Below, piece by piece: positions 54,917 to 63,476 of a DNA stretch of 64,000 bases. The position numbers were made by a program, and so were the translations under genes. The DNA comes from Paenibacillus fonticola DSM 21315 (GTDB taxonomy: Bacteria > Bacillota > Bacilli > Paenibacillales > Paenibacillaceae): NCBI RefSeq assembly GCF_000381905.1, contig NZ_KB907258.1, positions 1 to 64,000 of the forward strand, given 5' to 3'. Every line of letters begins with the position of its first letter. Position 1 is the stretch's first letter. A model generated the notes under the pieces. That model saw only the letters and a program-made list of their open reading frames with translations. It was not told the DNA's origin and ran no database searches.

Positions 54917-55186
54917 CTAACCGATATAATTAGATAGATTGTTTAAAATACCGTAAGTAAAATCGACCATGGTCGTCAAAATCCAAGGGCCGAATAACAG
55001 CAAGGCGAGTAAGACGGCGATGATTTTAGGAACGAAGGCCAGTGTCTGTTCCTGGATTTGCGTCGTCGCCTGGAATATACTTATGATTAAACCGACGGAT
55101 AATCCAATAACCAGCATCGGCGCACTAACCTTTAACACGGTAAAAACCGCTTGCCCGGCCAAACCGATTATAAAATCCGTATTCAT
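54917..55186 (-). CDS. fliQ: Flagellar export protein FliQ
   Basis: 89 residues with two membrane helices (about 15-38 and 50-75) and the conserved QATTQIQEQTLAFVPK loop. Partner of FliP and FliR. Confidence 0.95.
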   Translation of the reverse strand: MNTDFIIGLAGQAVFTVLKVSAPMLVIGLSVGLIISIFQATTQIQEQTLAFVPKIIAVLLALLLFGPWILTTMVDFTYGILNNLSNYIG

Positions 55187-55268
55187 CCGTCTACCCCCCA
55201 GATTGATAAATATTCTCCGTTGAAGGTTGTCCGCCGGAATTCGGAACGTAACGCAGACCGCATTCCGG

Positions 55269-56030
55269 CTAAGGACTAAAGCTGGTCAATAATGATTTAA
55301 CGACGAGATACCACCCGTCAACGAGCACAAACAGTAATATTTTGAACGGAAGTGAAATCATAACCGGCGGCAGCATCATCATCCCCATCGCCATCAGCAC
55401 ACTCGCCACGACAATATCGATAATGAGAAATGGAATAAATATTAAAAATCCCATTTGAAACGCGGTTTTCAATTCACTGATTGCGAACGCAGGCACCAGT
55501 ACGGATATCGGTAAATCTTCATAACTGGCCGGTCTTTCCGTCTTAGTGTAGCTCATAAACAGCTGAAGATCTTTAGGACGGGTATGTTTGTACATGAACT
55601 TCTTCATAGGTACAGCCGCTTTGTCCAAAGCTTCCGTCTGCGTAATTTCGCCTTTCATATAAGGCTGCAGAGCTACCTCATTAATGTCAGACAGTGTCGG
55701 ACTCATGACGAACAAGGTAAGAAATAGCGCCAAGCCTATAATCACCTGGTTGGGAGGCATTTGCTGCGTCCCGAGTGAGTTGCGCACAAATCCGAGCACG
55801 ATAACAATTCTCGTAAAGCTGGTCATTAATATAAGAATCGCAGGAGCGATGCTTAATACTGTAATGAGCAAAATTAGAGAAAGGGATGTCGTACCTGGCT
55901 GTCCATCCGAATTTCCAATTTGAATGCCGATATCCGGTATCGGATTCACTGGCGCGGCCGAAGCGGCCGACACGGTCAGCACACTCCACATCGCAAACAA
56001 TAATCCTACTATAAAGACCTTTTTTTTCAT
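55269..56030 (-). CDS. fliP: Flagellar export protein FliP
   Basis: 253 residues with an N-terminal signal peptide (about 1-25), then GTTSLSLILLITVLSIAPAIL, FTRIVIVLGFVRNSLGTQQMPPNQV and a C-terminal pair of membrane helices. The typical FliP motifs are intact. ATG overlaps the fliO stop by four bases. Confidence 0.96.
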   Translation of the reverse strand: MKKKVFIVGLLFAMWSVLTVSAASAAPVNPIPDIGIQIGNSDGQPGTTSLSLILLITVLSIAPAILILMTSFTRIVIVLGFVRNSLGTQQMPPNQVIIGLALFLTLFVMSPTLSDINEVALQPYMKGEITQTEALDKAAVPMKKFMYKHTRPKDLQLFMSYTKTERPASYEDLPISVLVPAFAISELKTAFQMGFLIFIPFLIIDIVVASVLMAMGMMMLPPVMISLPFKILLFVLVDGWYLVVKSLLTSFSP

Positions 56031-56563
56031 GAATCCCTCAACCGATCTGTAGATTGTCCTTCCTGGTCCTGAAGCAGCTCCTCCATTTGCCGTTTCCGAC
56101 TAGGCATTTTACTTAACTGCGATTGAAACATTTCATGGAAGGTCGTCTCATCCAGTTCTTCCTCCTTAGGAGGAGATTTGCGGAATCGAGCAGCTAATTT
56201 ACCTACCACGGAAGCAAGAGCAGGAAATTCTTCTCCTTGTTCTTCAAATGCTCGGCGCAATATCGCCACTTCTTCCGGATCATTAATTTTATCAACCAGG
56301 GAAATGTCTTCACCTACTCCGACAACATAGACACTTTCACCGATTTCGATCACCTGCAAAGATTTGTTTGGTCCCAAACCGATGGCCGCTAGAGTGCGGA
56401 TCGATCGGCTTTGGGACAAATAACGGCTTCTCTTACCAAGAAAACGAATTAATAATACGATTAATACAATAATGATAGCCAGTACGGAAATGACCGTTAC
56501 TAAATTGCCCCACAGGTTCATATCGCTGCCAATCGGCGGATAGTCCGGCTGATTCGATGTCAT
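56027..56563 (-). CDS. fliO: Flagellar biosynthetic protein FliO (FliZ of Bacillus)
   Basis: 178 residues. One membrane segment (about 15-40) is followed by a basic stretch and the FliO domain (IGLGPNKSLQVIEIGESVYVVGVGED). The C-terminal tail is charged. Shorter than Bacillus FliZ, lacking much of its N-terminal extension. Helps assemble the FliPQR core. Confidence 0.88.
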   Translation of the reverse strand: MTSNQPDYPPIGSDMNLWGNLVTVISVLAIIIVLIVLLIRFLGKRSRYLSQSRSIRTLAAIGLGPNKSLQVIEIGESVYVVGVGEDISLVDKINDPEEVAILRRAFEEQGEEFPALASVVGKLAARFRKSPPKEEELDETTFHEMFQSQLSKMPSRKRQMEELLQDQEGQSTDRLRDS

Positions 56564-56573
56564 CGTAAAAAGC

Positions 56574-56939
56574 CTACAAACCTAGTGTCTTGTTAATAGC
56601 TTCGATAACACGGTCAGATTGGAACGGCTTAACAATAAAGTCTTTAGCTCCAGCCTGGATCGCGTCGATGACCATTGCCTGCTGACCCATAGCGGAACAC
56701 ATAATGACCTTCGCATTCGGATCGATTCCCTTGATTTCTTTAAGTGCAGCAATGCCGTCCATTTCAGGCATCGTAATATCCATCGTTACGAGATCCGGAT
56801 GCAGCTCCTTGAATTTCTCGACGGCCTGAGCACCGTCCTGCGCTTCTCCTACGACCTCGAATCCGTTTTTCGTTAAAATGTCACGGATCATCATTCTCAT
56901 AAAAGCAGCGTCGTCTACGATTAGAATTCGGTTTGCCAT
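56574..56939 (-). CDS. cheY: Chemotaxis response regulator CheY
   Basis: 121 residues, stand-alone receiver: acidic pair Asp9-Asp10, phosphorylation site Asp54 (TMDITMPEMDG), Thr/Ser at CSAMGQQ and Lys in FIVKPF. In the Bacillus-type system CheY-P binds FliM and promotes counter-clockwise rotation. Adjacent to fliY, which hydrolyses CheY-P. Confidence 0.96.
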   Translation of the reverse strand: MANRILIVDDAAFMRMMIRDILTKNGFEVVGEAQDGAQAVEKFKELHPDLVTMDITMPEMDGIAALKEIKGIDPNAKVIMCSAMGQQAMVIDAIQAGAKDFIVKPFQSDRVIEAINKTLGL

Positions 56940-56966
56940 TGATTTAAAATCCTCCCTAAACTTCTA

Positions 56967-58208
56967 CTATTGTAATTTTTGAATCCGGTCCCACTGACTA
57001 ACGATATCCGTCACACGAACACCAAAGTTCTCATCAATGACGACAACTTCGCCTTTAGCGATCAATTTGTTGTTCACGAGAATGTCCACTGGTTCACCGG
57101 CCAGCTTGTCCAGCTCGATAATAGAGCCCTGGGACAATTCCAGGATATCCTTAATTTGCTTCTGGGTCCTTCCTAATTCTACGGTGACTTTAAGGGGAAT
57201 GTCCATCAGTAAATTTAAATTACTTTCATCCACATGAGCATAAGCTGGAGCGCCTAAATTAGCGAACTGCACCGGCTGAACATTCAAATTCCGGCCTGGC
57301 ATGGTTCCATAATGCTGCGGCTCATTGTACGGCCGGCCATGCGGCGGCGCATAATAACCTTGATCCTGCATTGGAGGCATCATCGGCTGCTGCATTGGCG
57401 ATTGCATCGGCGGCTCATGAGCAGTCATCGGCTGCGAAAATGCAGGCGCATCCTCCACTGCTGGAGATACCGGTGGCGGTGCGGATGCCGGGGCAGATGC
57501 CGCCGCGCTCTCCATCGAAGTCGATTCCGATACCGCTCCATTGATCAAGTTATCTACCATCTCTTTAGAGAACTGCACCGTAAGAAGCTGCATAATCGTC
57601 GAATCAATCAAATCGCCGATAGTTAGCCTAAATGATATTTTTACTAGCGTCTCATCGGGGGGCAGACTACCCACCCCGGTTCCATTCGACATATTCAGAA
57701 TATCGATCCCCGGAGGCGAAATATTAACAAACCGGTTAAAAATGGTCGACATCGATGTCGCGGAGGAGCCCATCATTTGATTCATCGCTTCTTGTACGGC
57801 ACTAATGTGGATATCGTTTAATTCCTCTTCCGCCGGATTGCCTTCTCCGCCAAGCATAAGATCAGCAATGACCTGAGCATCTTTTGTCTTAATAATTAAT
57901 GAGTTGATCCCTTCAAACCCATCCACATATTGAACATGAATTGCTACATGCGGTTTGGGGAACTCTGTCTCGAACTGAGATCTTGTAATAATCGATACCT
58001 TCGGAGTAGTAATATCCACTTTTTTGCTTAAAAGAGTCGACAGCGCGGTAGCCGCACTACCAAAAGTGATATTTCCAATTTCCCCTAAGGCATCCTGCTC
58101 CAGCGGCGTTAAGAAGTCATCTACCGTCGGCTCAGAAGGTGTATCACTATTCGCCTGCTTCAGCAGGGCGTCAATTTCCTCTTGGGATAAGTAATCTTTA
58201 CTCGTCAA
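56967..58208 (-). CDS. fliY: Flagellar switch protein and CheY-P phosphatase FliY
   Basis: 413 residues from TTG 58208, nine bases after AAGGAG and overlapping the end of fliM. N-terminal FliM-like segment (LSQEEIDALL), CheC-like phosphatase domain with LGEIGNITFGSAATAL and VQEAMNQMMGSSATSM, a Pro/Met/Gln-rich linker (about 240-330) and a C-terminal FliN/SpoA domain (DIPLKVTVELGRTQKQIKD). The longer open frame to 58256 lies inside fliM. Confidence 0.94.
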   Translation of the reverse strand: MTSKDYLSQEEIDALLKQANSDTPSEPTVDDFLTPLEQDALGEIGNITFGSAATALSTLLSKKVDITTPKVSIITRSQFETEFPKPHVAIHVQYVDGFEGINSLIIKTKDAQVIADLMLGGEGNPAEEELNDIHISAVQEAMNQMMGSSATSMSTIFNRFVNISPPGIDILNMSNGTGVGSLPPDETLVKISFRLTIGDLIDSTIMQLLTVQFSKEMVDNLINGAVSESTSMESAAASAPASAPPPVSPAVEDAPAFSQPMTAHEPPMQSPMQQPMMPPMQDQGYYAPPHGRPYNEPQHYGTMPGRNLNVQPVQFANLGAPAYAHVDESNLNLLMDIPLKVTVELGRTQKQIKDILELSQGSIIELDKLAGEPVDILVNNKLIAKGEVVVIDENFGVRVTDIVSQWDRIQKLQ

Positions 58209-59196
58209 GTTCCTCAACTCCTTCGCTGACAATTTCGTCAATTTGAACGGCGACACGGTCTTTGAGCGTACCCGGACTACCGATAAACTTCAATCTATCG
58301 CCGATTCTAATGCCGAGCCCATCATGGACTGGCTTGTTCAGGGAAATTACATCCCCGACAGACAATCCTAAAAACTCCTGAATTGTAATTTGTGACTCAC
58401 CAAGTTCAGCAACGATCGGCAGTTTGGCTTTATTCACGCGATTTCGAAGCGCATCGACCTCTTCGGGTACACGTGATTTCTTCTGGGATACGAACCAGTG
58501 ATGAACCGAAAGCTTCGGCATAATGGGCTCGATAACAACATGCGGGATACACAAGTTGATCATCCCCGTAGTATCACCGATTTTAGTACTCAGCGAGATG
58601 AGCGCGATCGTCTCATTGGGTGACACGATCTGCATAAACTGAGGATTCGTCTCTAATGCTTCCATTCGCGGACTAATGTCCATGACGGTCTTCCAGGCCT
58701 CCTGCAAACTTTCAAAAGCCCGGCTAAAAATGCGTTCCATAATAATCGTCTCGATTTCAGTAAGAGACCCGATTTTGGATGGAGCGATCCCTATACCGCC
58801 AAGCAGCCTGTCCAACATGGCAAATGCTACGTTCGGGTGAACCTCCAGCACCATTCTGCCTTCCAGCGGCTCAGCCTCAAAAATATTCAGAATCGTCATC
58901 TTCGGTATAGATCTTATAAATTCGTCATAAGGCAGTTGTTCAACCTGCACAACGTTGATTTGTACAAAGGTCCGAAGCTGTGCCGAGAAATAAGTGGTAA
59001 GAAACCTGGCAAAGTTTTCGTGAATTCGAGTTAAGCTGCGGATATGATCTTTAGAAAATCTAACCGCTCTTTTAAAATCATAAGCCCGGATTTTTTTCTG
59101 CGTTTCTTCCTTTTTTAATTCCTCGGCATCCATCTCACCGGAAGACAACGCGGCAAGCAGAGCATCGATTTCGTTCTGCGATAATACATCTACCAA
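58198..59196 (-). CDS. fliM: Flagellar motor switch protein FliM
   Basis: 332 residues. N-terminal CheY-binding motif LSQNEIDALLAAL (about 5-17), a CheC-like middle domain (about 45-230) and a C-terminal SpoA domain (AELGESQITIQEFLGLSVGDV). TTG start after GGGGGTGAG. Confidence 0.96.
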   Translation of the reverse strand: MVDVLSQNEIDALLAALSSGEMDAEELKKEETQKKIRAYDFKRAVRFSKDHIRSLTRIHENFARFLTTYFSAQLRTFVQINVVQVEQLPYDEFIRSIPKMTILNIFEAEPLEGRMVLEVHPNVAFAMLDRLLGGIGIAPSKIGSLTEIETIIMERIFSRAFESLQEAWKTVMDISPRMEALETNPQFMQIVSPNETIALISLSTKIGDTTGMINLCIPHVVIEPIMPKLSVHHWFVSQKKSRVPEEVDALRNRVNKAKLPIVAELGESQITIQEFLGLSVGDVISLNKPVHDGLGIRIGDRLKFIGSPGTLKDRVAVQIDEIVSEGVEELDE

Positions 59197-59234
59197 TCAT
59201 CTCACCCCCTTCAAGGATTAATTCATCGATATTT

Positions 59235-59708
59235 TTAAATTGGAGAAATAATATAATCTGTAATATCGATTTGAATCACTTTTCCTTCCGGCAGTGAATT
59301 GTTGATCAGATTCAACAGCTTCGTGCTTAAGTTGTCTTTCCCTTTTGCTCCGTTCAAATCCTCCGGCTTGGTATCTGCCAGCGTTTTAACAATGATCGGC
59401 TTAATTTTGAAATCTTTAATTTTGTCAAAAGCCTCTTTGGAGACGTCTCGATCGAGCTGGAATGCGAAGTTAATGATTACTACATAATTCGGATCCGACA
59501 AATTCGTTTTGATGCCATCGATTGTCGAAGTTACTTTCACAAGTTCATCCGCTGATAAGTGTGCAGGCTGTCCAATATTTTGCACCGCCGCATTTATTTC
59601 GTTGCCCGGAGCAGGTTTCGTTATTTGATGTACCAGCAGAAAGGCTGCCATTACGATCAGGGTAATGGCCAATAACATCGTAATGAGCCAAGGCGCCATT
59701 TTTTTCAT
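59235..59708 (-). CDS. fliL: Flagellar basal body-associated protein FliL
   Basis: 157 residues; N-terminal membrane anchor (about 8-28), then an extracytoplasmic FliL domain with PNYVVIINFAFQLDRD and a C-terminal DITDYIISP. Associates with the stator around the motor. Confidence 0.92.
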   Translation of the reverse strand: MKKMAPWLITMLLAITLIVMAAFLLVHQITKPAPGNEINAAVQNIGQPAHLSADELVKVTSTIDGIKTNLSDPNYVVIINFAFQLDRDVSKEAFDKIKDFKIKPIIVKTLADTKPEDLNGAKGKDNLSTKLLNLINNSLPEGKVIQIDITDYIISPI

Positions 59709-59710
59709 GA

Positions 59711-59929
59711 CTATTCCTCCGTTTGTTGCACTTTAATGGTTGCTGCATGGATACCGATCTCACTGTAGTAATCATTCACCTTCGCGATAATGTCGGTTGC
59801 CTTTTCCAGCACGATCATACGTTTACCCGTAACGAGGGTTACATATGTATCAGGGGTTTCTTCCACGGTTTCAATCATTATGGCATTGAGCCACATCTGT
59901 GTACCATTTAATCGAGTTACAGAAATCAT
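59711..59929 (-). CDS. flbD: Flagellar protein FlbD (YlzI)
   Basis: 72 residues, MISVTRLNGTQMWLN then IETVEETPDTYVTLVTGKR, which is the FlbD family pattern. Two bases before fliL. Function in the hook region is poorly known. Confidence 0.92.
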   Translation of the reverse strand: MISVTRLNGTQMWLNAIMIETVEETPDTYVTLVTGKRMIVLEKATDIIAKVNDYYSEIGIHAATIKVQQTEE

Positions 59930-59997
59930 GTTAACCCTCCCATACGGGTGTCTTACTTCATTATGTTTGTCCTGTCAAAAAAGCAGAAAGACTTTTC

Positions 59998-60025
59998 GCG
60001 GCGGGAGGGCTGACCCTCCCTCCGC
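59998..60025 (-). other. Strong GC-rich stem-loop between flgE and flbD
   Basis: GCGGCGGGAGGG, loop CTGA, CCCTCCCTCCGC: 11 of 12 positions pair. On the minus strand GAAAAGTC follows, with no T-run. It lies in the 126-bp gap after flgE within the operon and could protect or cut the mRNA there. Confidence 0.6.
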
Positions 60026-60055
60026 TGTTTAAATGTTTAATGCTTCAGAAAATGC

Positions 60056-60874
60056 TTAGCGCTTCAGATTTACAACTTCCTGCAACACTTCATCGGATGT
60101 TGTTATGATACGGGAGTTGGCTTGGAATCCGCGCTGTGCGACGATCATTTCCGTAAATTCGCCTGTCAGGTCCACGTTGGACATTTCCAGCTGGCCCGCA
60201 ATGATTGCTCCCGTTCCGGCAGCAGCATCATTCCCTGTCGTCGGCTCCAGCTCATCCACGTTGGCGTTCGGAGTCAACCGGTATAAATTGCCGCCGATCT
60301 TCTCTAGGCCTTCCGGGTTAACGACTCTGGCAACCCCGATAATTCCGCCTTCCTCAATCTCGCCGGTATCCAGCTGCGTCAAGATCGTACCATCTGCGGA
60401 GATCGTAAAGGCAACTACTGTATCATCCAGTGGCGGAAGCATTTCTCCATCGGATCCGCAGACACGCAGCCCGTCAGAAGTAACCAGTTGACGAGCAGCA
60501 TCCAGATGAAAGTCGCCGGCTCTCGTCAAGAAAGGCACTTCCTGATCCTCGGACAGCCTTACCATAAAAAACCCATCTCCATCAATCCGCAAATCGAGCG
60601 GGTTATTTGTGGTCATTGCACTACCTTGGGTATGAAGTGTATCGATCGAGCCGATAGATACGCCCAAACCAATCTGCCTCGCGTTAATTCCGCCCGCTCC
60701 CTCGTCAGAAGGAGCCGTAACCCCGGATACTGTTTGGCTCATAATATCCTTAAACATTACTCGGCCTGCTTTGAACCCAACTGTATTTACGTTAGCGATG
60801 TTATTGCCGATAACGTCCAGTTTCGTTTGAAAACCACGCATACCAGATACACCCGAATACATTGACCTTAGCAT
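60056..60874 (-). CDS. flgE: Flagellar hook protein FlgE (FlgG-like)
   Basis: 272 residues. N-terminal rod/hook signature LDVIGNNIANVNTVGFKAGR (about 20-39), central DGDGFFMV beta domain, and C-terminal GFQANSRIITTSDEVLQEVVNL. Length equals distal-rod FlgG, but Bacillus FlgE is of the same short type and has the same place after flgD, so hook protein is preferred. Confidence 0.85.
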   Translation of the reverse strand: MLRSMYSGVSGMRGFQTKLDVIGNNIANVNTVGFKAGRVMFKDIMSQTVSGVTAPSDEGAGGINARQIGLGVSIGSIDTLHTQGSAMTTNNPLDLRIDGDGFFMVRLSEDQEVPFLTRAGDFHLDAARQLVTSDGLRVCGSDGEMLPPLDDTVVAFTISADGTILTQLDTGEIEEGGIIGVARVVNPEGLEKIGGNLYRLTPNANVDELEPTTGNDAAAGTGAIIAGQLEMSNVDLTGEFTEMIVAQRGFQANSRIITTSDEVLQEVVNLKR

Positions 60875-60964
60875 TAATTACATTCCTCCTTGGAATAGCT
60901 GATTATCCAAGCCACTTCAGTCGATCCGTGACTTTGTTGGCTCTCCGTTTCCGGGCCAGCCAAT

Positions 60965-61348
60965 TTAAGAAATAACGACGGCACTATCAATTTGTGTAAA
61001 CACATTATGCTTCATACTGCTGCCGTCCATCGCCGTGACTACTGTCCGGTTTTTGACATTTACGATCAAGGCCATATCCTTCATTAATATGAGCGAGTCT
61101 TTAGCGCCTTTTGCCGCAGCGTTGTCTATTGCGGATTCAATCTGGTGCAGCTGCTCTGGCTGCAGTTGAATTCCCCGTTGTTCGAGGCGCTTTACAGCAT
61201 GGCTGCTAAAATGCACCAGCCGATCTTGCAGCATTTCCTCAAACGTAACATCCTGCGATTTATGAAGACCCGAATTTCTGACCTGCTGCAAGGCGTTCGG
61301 TTGGATTCGCCCGGGATACAAGCTACCTATGCGAATAGGCTCATTCAT
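60965..61348 (-). CDS. Flagellar operon protein (TIGR02530-like)
   Basis: 127 residues. Contains FSSHAVKRLEQRGIQL and DSLILMKDMALIVNVKNRTVVTAMD, the pattern of a small conserved flagellar-operon family found between flgD and flgE in Firmicutes. The ATG overlaps the flgD stop by four bases. Role unknown; a chaperone or assembly factor for the hook is possible. Confidence 0.8.
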   Translation of the reverse strand: MNEPIRIGSLYPGRIQPNALQQVRNSGLHKSQDVTFEEMLQDRLVHFSSHAVKRLEQRGIQLQPEQLHQIESAIDNAAAKGAKDSLILMKDMALIVNVKNRTVVTAMDGSSMKHNVFTQIDSAVVIS

Positions 61349-62028
61349 GGCGTATCCACCTCACCAGCAGCATTGCCATCTGTTTCAGACTGCTGCTCTG
61401 CATCTAATGAGGGCGAATCATCAGGTGATTCCGCGGATGAATTCGAATGAACTGACGCGGCTCCCGCAGTCGAACCAGCAGGTGTTTCCCCCGCTTCCGG
61501 AACTGTTGAATTTTCCGGAGGCATTTCTTCCTTCGGTACATCGTCATCTTTCGGTACTTCACCATTTTTCGGCACATCATCAATTTGCAAAATGTCCGTC
61601 AGCTTAATTTCTTTATCGCCAACTTTAGCGTACTGCACATTTTCCCGAATGACGATCGCTTCGACGATTCCGCTTCCGGTTGATGTGACCGTGCTTTTGC
61701 CTGTCTTTATGTTGTACTCGCCAGTATATTCCGTCGATATCCAGGACACCTTTTTACCAATTAGGCCCGATACCGATCCTAGGGACTGGTTCATCACATC
61801 CAGCTGCTTGGAAATATTCATCAGCTGCTCAACCGATGTGAATGTAGCCATCTGTGCAATAAATTCCTTGTCCTGAAGCGGCTGCATCGGATCTTGATTC
61901 TGCAGCTGGGTAATCAAAATTTTCAAAAACTGGTCTTTGCCCAGCGCTTGATTGTCCTCTGTGCTTTTCTTTGGGACATTAGATTTTGCATAACCTGGCC
62001 ACATAACCGAATTCGTGAAATTAGACAT
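61345..62028 (-). CDS. flgD: Flagellar hook-capping protein FlgD
   Basis: 227 residues. The N-terminal FlgD domain is clear (LGKDQFLKILITQLQNQDPMQP, then EFIAQMATFTSVEQLMNIS), followed by a Tudor-like stretch to about 145. The last ~80 residues are a Pro/Glu/Asp/Ser-rich tail with tandem DDVPK-like units in place of an FnIII-like cap domain. Confidence 0.92.
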   Translation of the reverse strand: MSNFTNSVMWPGYAKSNVPKKSTEDNQALGKDQFLKILITQLQNQDPMQPLQDKEFIAQMATFTSVEQLMNISKQLDVMNQSLGSVSGLIGKKVSWISTEYTGEYNIKTGKSTVTSTGSGIVEAIVIRENVQYAKVGDKEIKLTDILQIDDVPKNGEVPKDDDVPKEEMPPENSTVPEAGETPAGSTAGAASVHSNSSAESPDDSPSLDAEQQSETDGNAAGEVDTP

Positions 62029-62045
62029 AGGCTTCCTCCCTTCCG

Positions 62046-63449
62046 TTAAACTCTAGCAACAAAGGAGCTGCCATAGTTCTCTTCCCTGGCTCTCACTTCA
62101 GAGATCCATTCGTTCCATTCTTCGTTCAAATCTCCCAAAGCCATTACGTCTTCCTCGCGAACTTCGCGGCGTTTACTGCCACTCTGCTGTTGTTGCGTGC
62201 CACTGCCCGGTTGACGGCCATCCTGATACATATGGGACGATAGCGAAGTGTTTTGCGTAACTTCCAGCTTGTTCACTTGCAGCCCTTGAGCTTGGAGGGC
62301 CGATCTTAACTGAGCCATTTGCCCTTCCAATGATTCTCTCGCAAATGCATGTTCCGTGACGAACTGGGCAATCAATTGTCCATTTTGCATCGTAATCTTT
62401 ACGTCTACCTGACCAAGATGCTCAGGATAGAGTGAGATTCTGGCCTGCGACATGCCTTGGAGCTTAACGATTTCAAGCTTGCTGACTAAAAAACCGCCCA
62501 TTTCCTTGCCAAAATGCTCCACCGGTACGCTTGGCGCTGCCGGTTTCACAGGGGCGGCAATGCCGTCTCGCATCGCGAGCTGGCCTACGGTCACTACACT
62601 GCCCGTATGAAGTCCACTCTCCACATCAACGACGGGCTCGGCACCTTCAGCCGGACTGCTCAGGTTGGTAAATGTCGCCTGGGTTTTAGCTGAAGTCGAA
62701 TCAATAATCGTCAAAGCTTGAGCTTGTGATGCTTGATTATTTTGCCTATGTTCGCCATTCCTGGTTTCTTGACTCGTACCGCCATTTAAAATCGCTTGTA
62801 CATTTTGCTCCAGCGCAGCAATCCAGTTGCTGTTCCCTGTGCTTCCCGTCACAACGTGTTCGGCCGTCTGATTGTTCCCTTGAGCCATATGAAGGACTTG
62901 CTGCAGTGCTGCAACCAGTTGTCCGGACTGCATTGCGGAAGGGAATTGCCCGGTCTGCTGCTGGGATGCTTGCATAAGCTGGACTAATGCATCCTGTATT
63001 GCAAAGCGCATCGTCTCCGGATGCTGGGAAAGTACAGGTGCGGGAGTTTCATCCGTTTCAACCATTGCCGCCGCTTCATTGTGCTGGGGCAATGCAAGCT
63101 CCTGAAATCCTTGCAGCCATGCTTGAAGGACCAACAAAAGGGATGGGTTATCTGCGATCGCTTGATCAAGATCGTTCAACTGGCCAAGCACATTTTCAAT
63201 CATCGGTACCAGTTCCTGCTGTTCCGGCTCGCCCGTATTCTGCTGACCTAAATCTGCCAATCCCGCGATAACCAGCGACTGCAGAGCACTTCCTCCATTT
63301 GCAAAACTTGTTCCGCCTAACATCATGCTTACCAAGGTTTGTTCGAATGTTTGTGCATTACCCTGAATCGCTTCTACTTTTCCGCTGCCTGTAGTCCAAA
63401 GCCCATTGATACTGCTCCCGCCTGACAAATTAGCGATTAATTGGTTCAT
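62046..63449 (-). CDS. fliK: Flagellar hook-length control protein FliK
   Basis: 467 residues from ATG 63449; the GTG at 63461 overlaps the AAAGGAGG site. A long Gln/Asn/Ser/Ala-rich region precedes the conserved C-terminal domain (about 320-410): ARISLYPEHLGQVDVKITMQNG and ESLEGQMAQLRSALQAQGL, split here to the key LYPEHLG motif. Measures hook length and triggers the FlhB switch. Confidence 0.92.
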   Translation of the reverse strand: MNQLIANLSGGSSINGLWTTGSGKVEAIQGNAQTFEQTLVSMMLGGTSFANGGSALQSLVIAGLADLGQQNTGEPEQQELVPMIENVLGQLNDLDQAIADNPSLLLVLQAWLQGFQELALPQHNEAAAMVETDETPAPVLSQHPETMRFAIQDALVQLMQASQQQTGQFPSAMQSGQLVAALQQVLHMAQGNNQTAEHVVTGSTGNSNWIAALEQNVQAILNGGTSQETRNGEHRQNNQASQAQALTIIDSTSAKTQATFTNLSSPAEGAEPVVDVESGLHTGSVVTVGQLAMRDGIAAPVKPAAPSVPVEHFGKEMGGFLVSKLEIVKLQGMSQARISLYPEHLGQVDVKITMQNGQLIAQFVTEHAFARESLEGQMAQLRSALQAQGLQVNKLEVTQNTSLSSHMYQDGRQPGSGTQQQQSGSKRREVREEDVMALGDLNEEWNEWISEVRAREENYGSSFVARV

Positions 63450-63476
63450 TTGTTTGTTCACCTCCTTTCATTATCA

